Position numbers and translations under genes: made by a program. A stretch of DNA of 64,000 bases, from NCBI RefSeq assembly GCF_000154465.1, contig NZ_DS499577.1, positions 308,013 to 372,012 of the forward strand, in the 5' to 3' direction. The notes beneath the pieces are model-generated. The model saw only the letters and a list, made by a program, of their open reading frames with translations. It made no database searches and was not told the origin of the DNA. This stretch comes from Alistipes putredinis DSM 17216. GTDB lineage: Bacteria; Bacteroidota; Bacteroidia; Bacteroidales; Rikenellaceae. This document shows positions 25,009 to 35,025 of the stretch, piece by piece. The number at the start of each line of letters is the position of its first letter. Position 1 is the first letter of the stretch.

Positions 25009-28000
25009 TCAATCCTCCTTCTCCTCCACCCGCTCCGTGCGTCCCAGACGTACATACCAGAGATAGCCTTCCGTCCGGGTGTAACCCATCTGCCGCAGCA
25101 GGCGCAGGTACTCGCGGATCTGTTTGCGGTGGCGTGCGGTTTCCCGGTCGCCGAACTTGTAATCCACCACTACGGCCCGCTCGCCGTCGGTCATCACGCG
25201 GTCGGGGCGCCGCGTCGTTCCGCTGCCCGGCAGGATGATTTCGTTCTCGTTGCGCACCACCTGCCACCTGCCGCCGAACCACTCCGCCGTCACCGGATCC
25301 GCGAGGGCCTTTTCGACCAGCTCCCGCAGGCGGGGGGCCTCTTTTTCATCGAGTACGCCGTCCTGGGTCATCGCTTCGATGGCCATGTAGATCTCATCCG
25401 TTGTCGCGGCGTTTTCGAAGACCCGGTGCATCAGGATGCCGAAGTCGCGCGGGGTGAGTTCGGCCCGACCCTCTTCCTCGTAGTAGCGTTCTGTCGGCAG
25501 CCGCAGTTGCAACTGCGGCTCCGACGTGGGGTAGTCCCCGAGCAGGACGTGCGCGGCTTTCGCTTTCCGGTGCGTATCCGGCTCCGGTCCGGCGAATTCG
25601 CCGAATTCGTAGGTTTCGGCGGCTTCGTCCCGGGAGCAGCTGCCCTCCAGCCCGTCCAGCCGGACCGTGCCGTCCTCCGGGGCGATGTTTTGCAGGATCA
25701 ACTGTCCGACGTTCGGTCCCTTGGCTCCCTTCTGCGGGATGAAGATGTGCAGCGACTCCACGGCCCGTGTCAGGGCTACGTACAGCAGGTTGATGTTGTC
25801 CACGTGCGCGTAGATCATTTCCCGGTAATAGTCGGCCGAGAAGAGCGATTCGCCCATGCTGGTTTTATACCGCACCGGGAATCGGCCGATTTCCTCCAGC
25901 TCCCCGTCCGTGCCTTCGGCCCAGACGATGTTCGCCGAGAGTCCGCTCGATTTGGGATTGAGCGTCCAGTTGCAGTAGGGGATCAGCACCACCTTTTTTT
26001 CCAATCCCTTGGCCTTGTGTATCGTGGTGATTTCGATGGTCGTTTCGCCCTGTTCGACGCTCAGCGAGCGGCCGCTTCCCTGTTCGTCCCACCATTTGAG
26101 GAAGAGGGGAATGTCGGCTACGCGGCCCGCGCAGAAGTTGATGATCTGTTCGTGCACGGCTTGCAGGTAGGCGATCTCCTCCCGTCGCTCCTGAAGGTCG
26201 TACCGCATGACGATCCGTTCGAACGCCTCTTCGGGCGGGAACAGCCGCAGCGATTTGAGAAAGACGACCTCCTCTTCCGTGAGTTCCGCATCGAAGGAGG
26301 GTTTGGCGGAGAAATGGTTGTAAATGGCCCGGCTCAGCGAATCCGCAGGATTCATGGCCAGCTTCAGGCAGGCGATGACGAACGAACTGATCGGTGCCGT
26401 GCCGACGATGAGCGCCTCCTGCGTCATCACGTCGAACCGGTAGCGGGGATCCGTGTTCCGGCGCTTGAAGTCGAGCAGTGCCGAGGCGACTTTGGTGCCG
26501 TCCGTGCCGCTGCGCACCAGAATCATCATATCTTTTGGGCGGAACCCCTTGTTCACGAGAGCTTTGATGCGTTCGATGAGGGGCGGCTCGCCAGCGTAAT
26601 GGGTGATATTGACGTAGCCGGGATGCAGCCCTTTCTTGCGGGCGCTCTGCGCGTGTTCGCGATAGGCCTCCTGCAGGGTGTCGCGCAGCTCTTCCCGGGC
26701 CTTTCCCCCCAGGGCGTGCGGCGGAGCCTGGGCGAGCAGTTGGTTCAGTGCCGTGTTGTCGCTTTCGACCACCTTGCCGATCATCCGGTTGTTGAACTCC
26801 ACCACCAGCGGCAAGCTCCGGAAATTCTCCTTCAGGTGTATCGTTTCGGTGCTCGCTTCTCCCAGCTCCCGTGCCGCCCGGCGGTGCAGGATCTCCCAGT
26901 CGCCGCCCCGCCAGCGGTAGATCGACTGTTTGATGTCGCCCACGATCAGCACCGAGGTCTGTTCCGACTGTGCCATGGCGTTGCCCAGCAGGGGCAGGAA
27001 GTTTTCCCACTCCCGGGTCGAGGTGTCCTGAAATTCGTCGATCATGAACCGGTCGTAGCGGTTGCCGACTTTTTCGTAGATGAACGGGGCGTCGTTGTGG
27101 CGGATGAACTCCGAGAGGATGTTCTTGGTCTCGGAGAGCATCATCACGTTCTCGTCGCTGCACATCTGCCGTACTTTGCCGTAAAGGTCCTGCAGCAGGG
27201 CGAAGCTGCGGTAGTTCTCGCGCAGCAGGTCGGTGGTGTTCCAGAAGCGGATGCTGCGGTCGTAACGGGCGCACAGTTCGGCCAGCAGCGGCTGAAGCTC
27301 CGCGACCAGCGGCAGGGCCGGCGAGTCCTTGGCGCACCAGCCTTCCGTCGTCGCGCTCATCTTGCGCACGGTAGCTGTGGGTGCTTTGATCTCTCCGGCG
27401 GCTGCGGCCGCGAAGTAGCCCGCGAAGCTGCGGCTCTTGCCGGTGAAGTCGGCCGTCGTGACGCCAGCGGTATTCATGAGGTTCATGGCCCGAACGCCCA
27501 ATTCCTGAAACTCCTTTTTCCCGGCTTTGGCCCTCCCCGTCGCCTTGCCGACGATCCGGTTCAGTTCGGCTTTGGAACGCTCCGCCGAGAGGGTTTCGCG
27601 GTTGCTTTCCTTGAATATTTCGTTGCCCAGGGCGAGGATGCCTTCGCGTACGTCCCAGCGTTTGCCGTCTTCGATGCGCTCCTGCACGAAGGCCGTGAGC
27701 CACCGTTGCAGTTCTTCGTCGATGCGGATCTGTTCGACCAGCGCATCCGCGCTTTTGGAGAGCACCGAGGCGGTTTCGATTTCGACGTTGTAGTTCAGAT
27801 CGAGTCCCAACTCCTGGATGAAAGCCCGCAGAATGCGCTGGAAAAAGGTATCGATGGTGAGGATCGTGAACCGCGAATAGTCGTGCAGGATGCGGGTCCG
27901 GGCTTCCCGGGCCCGGGTGCGGACGGTCCGTTCGTCGAGCGACAGCTCCGCACACAGGCTGGCCAGGTAGCCGCTCTTGCCGCCCGAGGCCAGCGTGTGT

Positions 28001-28170
28001 ATCTCCGACAGGATTCGGGATCTCATCTCCTCGGTGGCCTTGTTGGTGAACGTGACGGCCAGGATGTGACGGTACAGCGTGGGTTGTTCGACCACGTCCC
28101 GCACGTATTTGTATGCCAACTGGTAGGTCTTGCCCGACCCGGCGCTGGCGTTCAGTATTCTCGCTCTCAC
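25009..28170 (-). CDS. addA: AddA-like UvrD/Rep helicase-nuclease
   Basis: The 1053-residue protein is a superfamily-1 helicase of the RecB/AddA group acting in double-strand break repair. Walker A NASAGSGKT opens the protein (residues 7-15), then 'HILAVTFTNKATEEMRSRI' (motif Ia), 'TILTIDTFFQRILR', 'FMIDEFQDTSTREWENFLPLL' (motif II), 'ILIVGDIKQSIYRWRGGD'-type motif III, and 'TTIEITTIHKAKGLEKKVVLIPYCN' near motif V. The C-terminus holds a PD-(D/E)xK nuclease with 'RPDRVMTDGERAVVVDYKFGD'. A companion AddB-like gene lies 1 kb away but faces the other way, unlike the usual addBA operon. Confidence 0.9.
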   Translation of the reverse strand: MRARILNASAGSGKTYQLAYKYVRDVVEQPTLYRHILAVTFTNKATEEMRSRILSEIHTLASGGKSGYLASLCAELSLDERTVRTRAREARTRILHDYSRFTILTIDTFFQRILRAFIQELGLDLNYNVEIETASVLSKSADALVEQIRIDEELQRWLTAFVQERIEDGKRWDVREGILALGNEIFKESNRETLSAERSKAELNRIVGKATGRAKAGKKEFQELGVRAMNLMNTAGVTTADFTGKSRSFAGYFAAAAAGEIKAPTATVRKMSATTEGWCAKDSPALPLVAELQPLLAELCARYDRSIRFWNTTDLLRENYRSFALLQDLYGKVRQMCSDENVMMLSETKNILSEFIRHNDAPFIYEKVGNRYDRFMIDEFQDTSTREWENFLPLLGNAMAQSEQTSVLIVGDIKQSIYRWRGGDWEILHRRAARELGEASTETIHLKENFRSLPLVVEFNNRMIGKVVESDNTALNQLLAQAPPHALGGKAREELRDTLQEAYREHAQSARKKGLHPGYVNITHYAGEPPLIERIKALVNKGFRPKDMMILVRSGTDGTKVASALLDFKRRNTDPRYRFDVMTQEALIVGTAPISSFVIACLKLAMNPADSLSRAIYNHFSAKPSFDAELTEEEVVFLKSLRLFPPEEAFERIVMRYDLQERREEIAYLQAVHEQIINFCAGRVADIPLFLKWWDEQGSGRSLSVEQGETTIEITTIHKAKGLEKKVVLIPYCNWTLNPKSSGLSANIVWAEGTDGELEEIGRFPVRYKTSMGESLFSADYYREMIYAHVDNINLLYVALTRAVESLHIFIPQKGAKGPNVGQLILQNIAPEDGTVRLDGLEGSCSRDEAAETYEFGEFAGPEPDTHRKAKAAHVLLGDYPTSEPQLQLRLPTERYYEEEGRAELTPRDFGILMHRVFENAATTDEIYMAIEAMTQDGVLDEKEAPRLRELVEKALADPVTAEWFGGRWQVVRNENEIILPGSGTTRRPDRVMTDGERAVVVDYKFGDRETARHRKQIREYLRLLRQMGYTRTEGYLWYVRLGRTERVEEKED

Positions 28171-28419
28171 TTGGTTATCGCTTCAAAATGTCGGATGAAG
28201 ACGGCCGGAGGAATCCCGCTTTGCGGCAGGTCCGCTGCTGCCCGGGTATTTTTCCGGCCGCATCGATGCCGGTGGCGGATGAAGGCTGCCGGAGCCGGAT
28301 GCCTGCCGGCTAAACCGACGTTCTTTTGGTAAAGGTAGCGATAAAAAGGGAAACGGACGGAGAAATTCAAAAAAATATCGTATCTTGGCGTTACGAAAAA
28401 GCAAAAAACAGAAAAAACT

Positions 28420-29157
28420 ATGAAAAGATGGATATTGAGCCTGGCGCTCCTGACGCTGGGATTTACGGCTTCGGCCCAGAATGATCTGATCGATCGGGGG
28501 GAGTTGGCTCCCGAAATCGCGGCGGCGAGCGGCGAGAAAATGGAGTGGCTTCCTTCCTTCAACGGTGTGATCGTCGAGGGACTGTTTCGGATCCGGTTCG
28601 AGCGGGTGCCTATGGATCAGGCTCCCAAGATCGTTTTCAACACCAAAGGCGTTTACGACAGCCGCTTCACGGCGGAGGTGAACAAGAATAAGATGCTCGT
28701 GATCTCCGAGCGCATCGGCACCCGCGAACGTTCCGAAACCGAGGTGACGGTTTATTACAACAACCTGAAGGAGATCCGTATTTCGGGGGCGAATGCCACG
28801 TTCGGAGAGCCGATCGACTTTCCGCAGGCCCGGTGCTGGTTTTCCAACGGGGCGGTCGTCAGCGCAGCGCTCGATGTGAAAGATCTTCAGATGGATGTTA
28901 CGGGCAAGAGCGTCGTGGTCCTGACGGGCAAGGTCCGCTACTGGGATCTGAATGTTTCCACGGCCCAGGTGGACGCTGCCGCTGTCGAAGTGATGTCCGT
29001 GCGTGTCAATTCCACCTCCAAGGCCGACGTGACCATCACCGCTCCGGAGCGCCTCGAGGCGTCGGTCGGTACGAAGGGCCGGATCACCTGCATCGGAGAG
29101 CCCGAGTTGCTGCACACTTCGAACTCCTTGATCGGGGGCGAGATCACCTTCAAATAG
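28420..29157 (+). CDS. Secreted DUF2807 (head-GIN) protein
   Basis: A Sec signal (MKRWILSLALLTLGFTASAQ) precedes a 225-residue all-beta protein with repeating short strands: 'KMEWLPSFNGVIVEGLFRIRFE', 'TEVTVYYNNLKEIRISGANATF', 'LQMDVTGKSVVVLTGKVRYWDLNVSTAQVDAAAVE'. This is the right-handed beta-helix-like pattern of DUF2807, found in many secreted Bacteroidota proteins of unknown role. It ends 10 bp before the addB-like gene and is probably co-transcribed with it. No catalytic residues are suggested. Confidence 0.85.
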   Translation: MKRWILSLALLTLGFTASAQNDLIDRGELAPEIAAASGEKMEWLPSFNGVIVEGLFRIRFERVPMDQAPKIVFNTKGVYDSRFTAEVNKNKMLVISERIGTRERSETEVTVYYNNLKEIRISGANATFGEPIDFPQARCWFSNGAVVSAALDVKDLQMDVTGKSVVVLTGKVRYWDLNVSTAQVDAAAVEVMSVRVNSTSKADVTITAPERLEASVGTKGRITCIGEPELLHTSNSLIGGEITFK

Positions 29158-29167
29158 CGCACTCGCC

Positions 29168-32014
29168 ATGCCGGGATTCCTGCAGGAGGTCGCTGCCGAT
29201 TTATACGACAGATACGGGGACGATATTTCGTCCCTTTCTGTTCTGTTTCCTTCCCGACGTGCGCGGCTTTTCTTTATCGACGCCTTGTCCGGCATCGCCG
29301 AACGTCCTTTGTGGCAGCCCCGCTGGACGACTATCGACGAGTTGATGAGCGAGATTTCGGGTCTCCGCATCGGCGACCGGGTGCGTCTGGTGACCGAACT
29401 GTATAAAGTCTATTCGGAATTTCATCCCGAATCCTTCGACAAGTTCTATTTCTGGGGGGAGATGCTCCTCACGGATTTCGATACGATCGACAAGTACCTG
29501 ATCGACGCCGATATGCTTTTCCGCAACCTGGCCGACATCAAGGAGTTGGAGGCCGACGTTTCGTATTTGAGCCCCGTCCAGTTGAAAATCATCGCTTTCT
29601 GGGCCAATTTCACGGACGAAACCTCCCTTTCCGAGGAGAAACGCCGCTTCCTGGCCGTTTGGCAGACGCTGGGCCCGGTCTATCGGACTTTCCGCGAGCG
29701 GCTCCGGTCGCTGGGGATGGCCTATACGGGGATGGTACACCGGGCGGCCGCCGAGCGGATCAAGGCCGGCGGTTTCGCATTCCCGGAGTCCCGGCGGTTC
29801 GTCGTGGCGGGCTTCAACGCGCTCTCGGAGTGCGAGAAACGGCTTTTCAAGTTTCTCTCCACGGCTGCCGAAACCGATTTCTACTGGGATTACGATACTT
29901 ATTATACGGACAATGCCGACCAGGAGGCCGGTATGTTCCTGCGCGAGAACCGGATCCTGTTTCCCGCCCGGCGCGAACTTTCGCACGATCATTTCCGGTC
30001 GCCGAAGCGAATCGAAGCGATTTCCACGGTATCGAACGCCGTGCAATGCAAGTACGTGGCTTCGATCCTGCGGGAACTGGCTGCCGAACAGGGGCCGCTG
30101 GGGAAGGAGACTGCCGTCGTGCTCACGGATGAAAACCTGCTGCTGCCCTTGCTGCATGCTCTGCCTGCGGAGATTGGAAAGGTGAATGTGACGATGGGTT
30201 ATCCACTGAAACAGAGCCTTTCCTATTCGTTTGTTGAACGATTGATCGAACTGCAAAACCATGCCCGGCAGAAGGAGGGCAAACCGCTTTTTTACCACGC
30301 CGACGTGCTGGGACTTCTGTCGCACCCTTATATCCTCGAAAGCGACCCCTCCCGGATCGTCCGTATGCAGGAGGAGATCGTCCGAAACCGGCGTATCACG
30401 GTCGCGGCGGAGTGGCTGGCCTGCACGCCGTTGCTTGCTACGCTGTTCCGGAGCGTCGAGGGGTGGCGCGGATTTTCGGACTACCTGCTGGCGGTGATCG
30501 CGCAGATTGCCCGGATGCCTTACGAAGATACGGAGGCACGCCGCCGCGTAGAGTTCCTGAACGTCATTTCCGAAGAGGTGATAAAACTTCGCAATTCACT
30601 GAATAATTGTGAAATAGAATTATCTATATCGATCTATACTTCACTTCTTCGCCGACATCTGCAAACCCTGCGTATTCCTTACGAGGGAGAGCCTTTGGAG
30701 GGAATTCAGGTCATGGGTATCCTCGAAACCCGCAACCTCGATTTCCGCAACGTCATTTTGCTCTCGATGAACGACGACAACTTTCCCGGCAGCGTCGTGA
30801 CCGGTACTTCGTTCATTCCCTACAACCTGCGGGCGGCCTATGCCTTGCCTACGCCGGAGCATCACGAGGGGGTTTACGCCTACTATTTTTATCGTTTGCT
30901 GCAACGGGCCGAGAACGTGCGGATGCTCTATTGCGCTCATGCCGATGACAAGACCACCGGCGAACAGAGCCGTTACATCTATCAACTGGAGTACGAAACT
31001 CCCTTCGAGATCCTCCGCCGGGAGGTCGGTATCGATGTCAATCGGATGGAAACCCTGCCGATCGAGGTCCCCAAGCAAGGGGAAACCGCCGAAAAGTTGG
31101 CCCGCTTCCTCGCGCCGGACGATCCCGTGCGGCTGTCGCCTACGGCTTTTTTTCGGTATGTGGCTTGTCCCCTGCGCTTCTATTTTCACTCCGTGGCCCG
31201 GTTGGAGCCAGACGACGAGATTTCGGAGGAGGTCGATGCACCGATGTTCGGTACGATTCTCCATGCGGCTTTGCAGCGGCTCTATGCTCCCTTTGTCGGG
31301 AAGACCGGCTACGGAGAGGCGTTGCGTGCGCTGACCCGTTCGTCCGAAGTGGAGAAGGCGGTAGTTGCGGCCATCAATGAAAACTATTTGCAGGATGTTG
31401 AAGCGACGGTTGAGGATTATAGCGGTAATCTGTTGTTGGTCAAAGATATTGTAATCCGCTATATTCGGGGCGGCGTATTGCCTTACGACGCCGCGCATGA
31501 CGATTTTACGGTCGAAGGACTCGAGGAGCGGATCGGGCAGGAGTTTGCGTTCGAAAGCGCCGGAAAATCCCTGCGTGTGGTCTTCGGGGGCCTGGCCGAC
31601 CGGATCGACCGCCTGCCGGACGGTACGCTGCGGGTCGTGGACTATAAGACCGGCGAACCGCACCTCGATTTCCAGGGGGTCGAAGCGCTCTTTCGTGGAG
31701 AGGCCAAACAGCGTCAATCCAATATTTTACAGACGTTGCTCTATTCGATGATGCTTTTCCATTCGCGGGGGGTGGATGCCGAGCCGACGCTCTATTACGT
31801 GCGGGCCATGCACCGGGACGACTATTCGTCCCGGCTCGTCGATCGGGAGTTGGGGCGCACGGGCGTACGCTATTCCGAATACCGCGAGCCTTTCGAACGG
31901 CTGTTGCGCGAAACCCTTGCCGAGATGTTCGATCCGGCGATTCCGTTCCGTCAGTGCGAGGATGCCGAGCACACCTGCCGCTATTGCGATTTCCGCGAGA
32001 TCTGCAAACGCTGA
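29168..32014 (+). CDS. addB: AddB-like exonuclease with Fe-S motif
   Basis: The 948-residue protein has the degenerate helicase-like N-terminus of AddB ('SVLFPSRRARLFFIDALSG') and a C-terminal PD-(D/E)xK nuclease: 'RVVFGGLADRIDRLPDGTLRVVDYKTGEP', with the Asp and the Asp-Tyr-Lys of the active site. The iron-sulphur ligands of AddB are all visible: one Cys in 'RYVACPLRFYFHS' and three in 'CEDAEHTCRYCDFREIC' at the extreme C-terminus. Together with the AddA-like gene it should form the end-resection enzyme. It shares a transcript with the DUF2807 gene rather than with addA. Confidence 0.88.
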   Translation: MPGFLQEVAADLYDRYGDDISSLSVLFPSRRARLFFIDALSGIAERPLWQPRWTTIDELMSEISGLRIGDRVRLVTELYKVYSEFHPESFDKFYFWGEMLLTDFDTIDKYLIDADMLFRNLADIKELEADVSYLSPVQLKIIAFWANFTDETSLSEEKRRFLAVWQTLGPVYRTFRERLRSLGMAYTGMVHRAAAERIKAGGFAFPESRRFVVAGFNALSECEKRLFKFLSTAAETDFYWDYDTYYTDNADQEAGMFLRENRILFPARRELSHDHFRSPKRIEAISTVSNAVQCKYVASILRELAAEQGPLGKETAVVLTDENLLLPLLHALPAEIGKVNVTMGYPLKQSLSYSFVERLIELQNHARQKEGKPLFYHADVLGLLSHPYILESDPSRIVRMQEEIVRNRRITVAAEWLACTPLLATLFRSVEGWRGFSDYLLAVIAQIARMPYEDTEARRRVEFLNVISEEVIKLRNSLNNCEIELSISIYTSLLRRHLQTLRIPYEGEPLEGIQVMGILETRNLDFRNVILLSMNDDNFPGSVVTGTSFIPYNLRAAYALPTPEHHEGVYAYYFYRLLQRAENVRMLYCAHADDKTTGEQSRYIYQLEYETPFEILRREVGIDVNRMETLPIEVPKQGETAEKLARFLAPDDPVRLSPTAFFRYVACPLRFYFHSVARLEPDDEISEEVDAPMFGTILHAALQRLYAPFVGKTGYGEALRALTRSSEVEKAVVAAINENYLQDVEATVEDYSGNLLLVKDIVIRYIRGGVLPYDAAHDDFTVEGLEERIGQEFAFESAGKSLRVVFGGLADRIDRLPDGTLRVVDYKTGEPHLDFQGVEALFRGEAKQRQSNILQTLLYSMMLFHSRGVDAEPTLYYVRAMHRDDYSSRLVDRELGRTGVRYSEYREPFERLLRETLAEMFDPAIPFRQCEDAEHTCRYCDFREICKR

Positions 32015-32087
32015 CGCGAGCGTGCCGCAGCGATTTTCTCCGTGTCGTCTTTTCGGAAGGGCAATTACATTTTCAATCTGCCCCTTG

Positions 32088-32163
32088 TCCGACGATCGCT
32101 TTTCGCGGCTGGTGGCCGCGTTCATAATTCTGCTCCAGAATCCCCTCTTCGGAGGGAGCTTGG
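32088..32163. repeat. Degenerate dispersed intergenic sequence, copy 2
   Basis: This is the counterpart of 16466-16547. It includes a CGCGGC-(5)-GCCGCG-like hairpin and overlaps a second inverted repeat, CCTCTTCGG...CGAAGAGG (32144-32183). The 32015-32348 spacer holds no convincing gene. Confidence 0.5.
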
Positions 32164-32348
32164 GCTACTGCGCTCCCGAAGAGGTGTATATGAAAGTGTA
32201 TAATCACGTTCGGAAAATCAGTCTGCAGCCTGTAAATACCGGCCATAGAGCGTCTCATATCTTGATCCGATTCATTGACGGACGGTGCGAGCGTATTTCC
32301 GACGATATGCGGGATCGGCTCGGAGAACCGCTTTTGCGGGAGGGTCGG

Positions 32349-32888
32349 TCAGTTCGCAGCGGATTTTTCGCGGGATGCCTGTAAATACTCCCGCAGGATT
32401 TTTTCGAGTTCCGCCGTGCCGATATCGACTGTTGAAGCCGTGATTGCGTAGGGGGATCCAAAGTATTTCATTTGCCAGCGCATAAGCCCTTTGGCAATCC
32501 GGTTTTTTTCCTCGTCGATCGCCCGGTCGGGATCGTGGAGTTCGATCCGGATGAATTTCTGCCCGTAGGTTCGGAATACGCTGAAATCCGCAATGCGCTG
32601 CCACTCGATCGTGATGTATATCCCTTTTGCCGGTACGTAAATCCGCAGACTGTCCGGAGTCAGCAACAGAGTCGGCCTGTTTCGGAAGAAATTTTTCAGC
32701 AGCACGATGAACAAGATGCAGATACATCCTCCGAAGAAGACCGCTCCCACGATACCGATGACCAGCCCGACCTTTCCATGCGGCTGTACGATGACGAGCA
32801 GGCAGGAGAGGGTCGTCATGATCGCTGCGGCGAGCGTTGTGCCCAGCAATTTGCGGTGGCTGGGATAGATAGCCGTTTCTTTTTTCAT
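32349..32888 (-). CDS. STM3941-like membrane protein
   Basis: The 179-residue product has two N-terminal helices (about 15-35 and 43-66) followed by a PH-like beta domain: 'RPTLLLTPDSLRIYVPAKGIYITIEWQRIADFSVF', then 'KFIRIELHDPDRAIDE'. This resembles the STM3941 family, whose function is not established. It is 15 bp downstream of the M23 peptidase on the same strand, so co-transcription with the two peptidases is likely. ATG 32888 is a good start because the first helix follows a short polar segment. Confidence 0.65.
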   Translation of the reverse strand: MKKETAIYPSHRKLLGTTLAAAIMTTLSCLLVIVQPHGKVGLVIGIVGAVFFGGCICILFIVLLKNFFRNRPTLLLTPDSLRIYVPAKGIYITIEWQRIADFSVFRTYGQKFIRIELHDPDRAIDEEKNRIAKGLMRWQMKYFGSPYAITASTVDIGTAELEKILREYLQASREKSAAN

Positions 32889-32903
32889 TCGCGATTCGAA
32901 AAA

Positions 32904-33851
32904 TTAGTCGAAGGACTGCATGCCCGACTGGGCGATGCGGATGATCCGCTGGTACTCGACGGGTGAGAGTTCCATGAAGAAGTAGTGGATCGGATCGACG
33001 CGCATGCCGTTGTGCCGCACCTCGTAATGCAGGTGGGGTGCGATCGAAAGTCCCGTGTTGCCCGAAAGTCCGATGATGTCGCCGCGACGGACCTCCTGCC
33101 CGCGGCGGACATTGACCGCCAGCAGGTGACTGTACGAGGTTTCGTAACCGTTGCCGTGATCGATGACGATGGTGCGGCCCGCCGTAGAGCGCGTGGCGAT
33201 CTCCTTCACGCGGCCGTCCGCCGTGGCGAAGACGCGCGAACCTTCGGGCACCGTGTAATCGACGCCCTGATGGGATTGCAGGGTGCGGTAGAAGGGGTGG
33301 ATGCGCATGCCGTAGGAGGCGGTGAGCAGCGTGAGCTGCTGGTTGATAACGGGCTGTATGGCCGGAATCCGGTTGCGGCCGTCGCCGACCGTATCCAGCA
33401 GACGTTGCAGTTCGAGGTACGATTCGTTGAGCTTGGTCAGCGTCGCTTCGGATTGTCTGACCTTCTCTTTGAGTTCCAGGATGATCTGACGGTCGGATTT
33501 GTCCAGCAGGCTTTCGTACGTTGCGAGCCGCTTGGTTTCGTATTCGGTGTCGAAATCGTAAGGATCGGATTCGAAGAGGATGTTGAAGACGTTGCGGTCG
33601 CGCTCGGAAACATTTTCCATCACTGTGCGCAGCGAGTCGTAGCGGGCTTCGAGCCGGGTGTATTCGTCCCTCAACTGATCGGTGGAGTGCTTGAGCTCGT
33701 ATTCGACGGGCGTGTCGAAGAAGAGCGAAAACCCGACGTAGTAGAGGATGGCTGCGCCGAACCACACCAGCACGTGAAACGTGATGCGGATCGCCTTCTG
33801 TTTGGGCGTGCGCGGTGTGGCGTATTTGATCGGTCTGCGGGTTCTTGCCAT
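32904..33851 (-). CDS. M23 metallopeptidase, membrane-anchored (distal copy)
   Basis: The 315 residues comprise a cytoplasmic basic start, one membrane helix (about 23-45), a coiled coil ('TDQLRDEYTRLEARYDSLRTVMENV' region) and a LytM domain. 'YGMRIHPFYRTLQSHQGVDYTVPEGSRVFATADGRV' gives the first zinc His and the Asp, and 'HLHYEVRHNG' the HxH pair. All metal ligands are present, so endopeptidase activity on peptidoglycan cross-links is expected. It starts immediately after a second M23 gene and ends before the STM3941-like gene. Confidence 0.9.
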   Translation of the reverse strand: MARTRRPIKYATPRTPKQKAIRITFHVLVWFGAAILYYVGFSLFFDTPVEYELKHSTDQLRDEYTRLEARYDSLRTVMENVSERDRNVFNILFESDPYDFDTEYETKRLATYESLLDKSDRQIILELKEKVRQSEATLTKLNESYLELQRLLDTVGDGRNRIPAIQPVINQQLTLLTASYGMRIHPFYRTLQSHQGVDYTVPEGSRVFATADGRVKEIATRSTAGRTIVIDHGNGYETSYSHLLAVNVRRGQEVRRGDIIGLSGNTGLSIAPHLHYEVRHNGMRVDPIHYFFMELSPVEYQRIIRIAQSGMQSFD

Positions 33852-33852
33852 G

Positions 33853-34854
33853 TTATTCGTCGAAGGTGTCGAGGTTGAGCTCCTGCATCTGTTCCATCAG
33901 GCGCTCGTACTCCTCGTTGGTCATATTGCGGTTGAAATAGTTGATCGGATTGACGACCTGTCCCATGTGAATCACCTCGTAATGCAGGTGGGGGCCGGTC
34001 ACGCCGCCCGTGTTGCCGACCTTGCCGATCAGTTGTCCGCGCACGACCTTCTCGCCGGGTTTGACGAAGATCTGGCTCAGGTGTGCGTAGCGGGTCTGGT
34101 AGCCGTACTGGTGGTTCAGGAGGATCTGCTTGCCGTATCCTCTGCGGGGCTGTCCCAGGTCGGTGGACTGTACCGTCGCGTCGCCCGTGGCATAGACGTT
34201 GTTGCCGATGTTGGCCGCCAGGTCGATGCCTTTGTGCAGGATGCGTCGGTGGTAGATCGGGTGGTTGCGGTAGCCGAACGGCTCGATACCCCTGCGCAGG
34301 GCCTGACGGTCGATGGGCCAGATGGCCGGGATTGCCGTGGACATGTTCTCCTTGTTCTTGGCTAGGATTTGCAACTCGTCGAACGAAACGGAGGTACGGT
34401 AGAGCTGGCGGCCGAAAGCGTCGAGCTGCTGCCACGTGCCGATCATCAGCGGGGCGTATTCGTCGCCCGCCAGAGCCGCGTATTTGGACGCCGGATAGGG
34501 GGTGTAGATCCCTCCGATATTCAGGGTGTCGGCCGAGAACAAAGCCCGGTAAACGAAGTTGTCGCGGTGGTGTATTTCGTCCAGTTTACGCTGCTCCGCG
34601 CGGATCTTGTCCTGAAGGAGCCGGTATTTGAAGACCAGCTCCGAATTTTCGCGCAGGATGCGGTACATTTTCGGCGTGTAGAAGACATTTGCGAAGACGA
34701 CATTGACGATCGATACTGCGATGAAGATGATGAGGATTTTGCGAATGACACGGTAGGTGCGCAGGCGGAACGGGACCGTGACCACCTCATGAGTGGCCGA
34801 AACCACCTCACGGGTCAGGGCGTGGGGATCGAACGTCTGCTTTTTTCGTGCCAT
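33853..34854 (-). CDS. M23 metallopeptidase, membrane-anchored (proximal copy)
   Basis: The protein starts at MARKKQTFDP (333 residues), not at the far-upstream in-frame positions antisense to alaS. A helix near residues 38-60 anchors it, followed by a coiled coil and the LytM domain: 'FGYRNHPIYHRRILHKGIDLAANIGNNVYATGDATV' and 'GPHLHYEVIHMGQVVNP' supply the zinc ligands. It shares the same layout as the next gene, so this is a tandem duplication. The pair probably remodels peptidoglycan during growth or division. Confidence 0.9.
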   Translation of the reverse strand: MARKKQTFDPHALTREVVSATHEVVTVPFRLRTYRVIRKILIIFIAVSIVNVVFANVFYTPKMYRILRENSELVFKYRLLQDKIRAEQRKLDEIHHRDNFVYRALFSADTLNIGGIYTPYPASKYAALAGDEYAPLMIGTWQQLDAFGRQLYRTSVSFDELQILAKNKENMSTAIPAIWPIDRQALRRGIEPFGYRNHPIYHRRILHKGIDLAANIGNNVYATGDATVQSTDLGQPRRGYGKQILLNHQYGYQTRYAHLSQIFVKPGEKVVRGQLIGKVGNTGGVTGPHLHYEVIHMGQVVNPINYFNRNMTNEEYERLMEQMQELNLDTFDE

Positions 34855-34901
34855 GATCTGAAAAACTCCTTGGAAGTGATGCAAAATTAAGGTAAAATAT
34901 G

Positions 34902-34909
34902 TAATTTTG
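34902..34909 (+). promoter_or_regulatory. Candidate -7 box for alaS
   Basis: TAATTTTG fits TAnnTTTG and lies 116 bp before the alaS ATG. No -33 element stands at the right distance. Confidence 0.4.
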
Positions 34910-35025
34910 CAATCTTGTAACTTCTTTAAGTTTCGCGGATTCGAGCGGATGACAGCCTGAGCACAGGCAGCCGGAATCTGCGGAGTGTGTCTTATGAACA
35001 ACGCAAAGAATTGAAAACACAGTAT

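Noticed and set aside
24790..28332. 1180-codon plus-strand frame opposite addA
   Set aside because: It is the complement of the AddA-like helicase, with low-complexity Arg/Val/Phe composition. G+C-rich codon use keeps antisense frames open.
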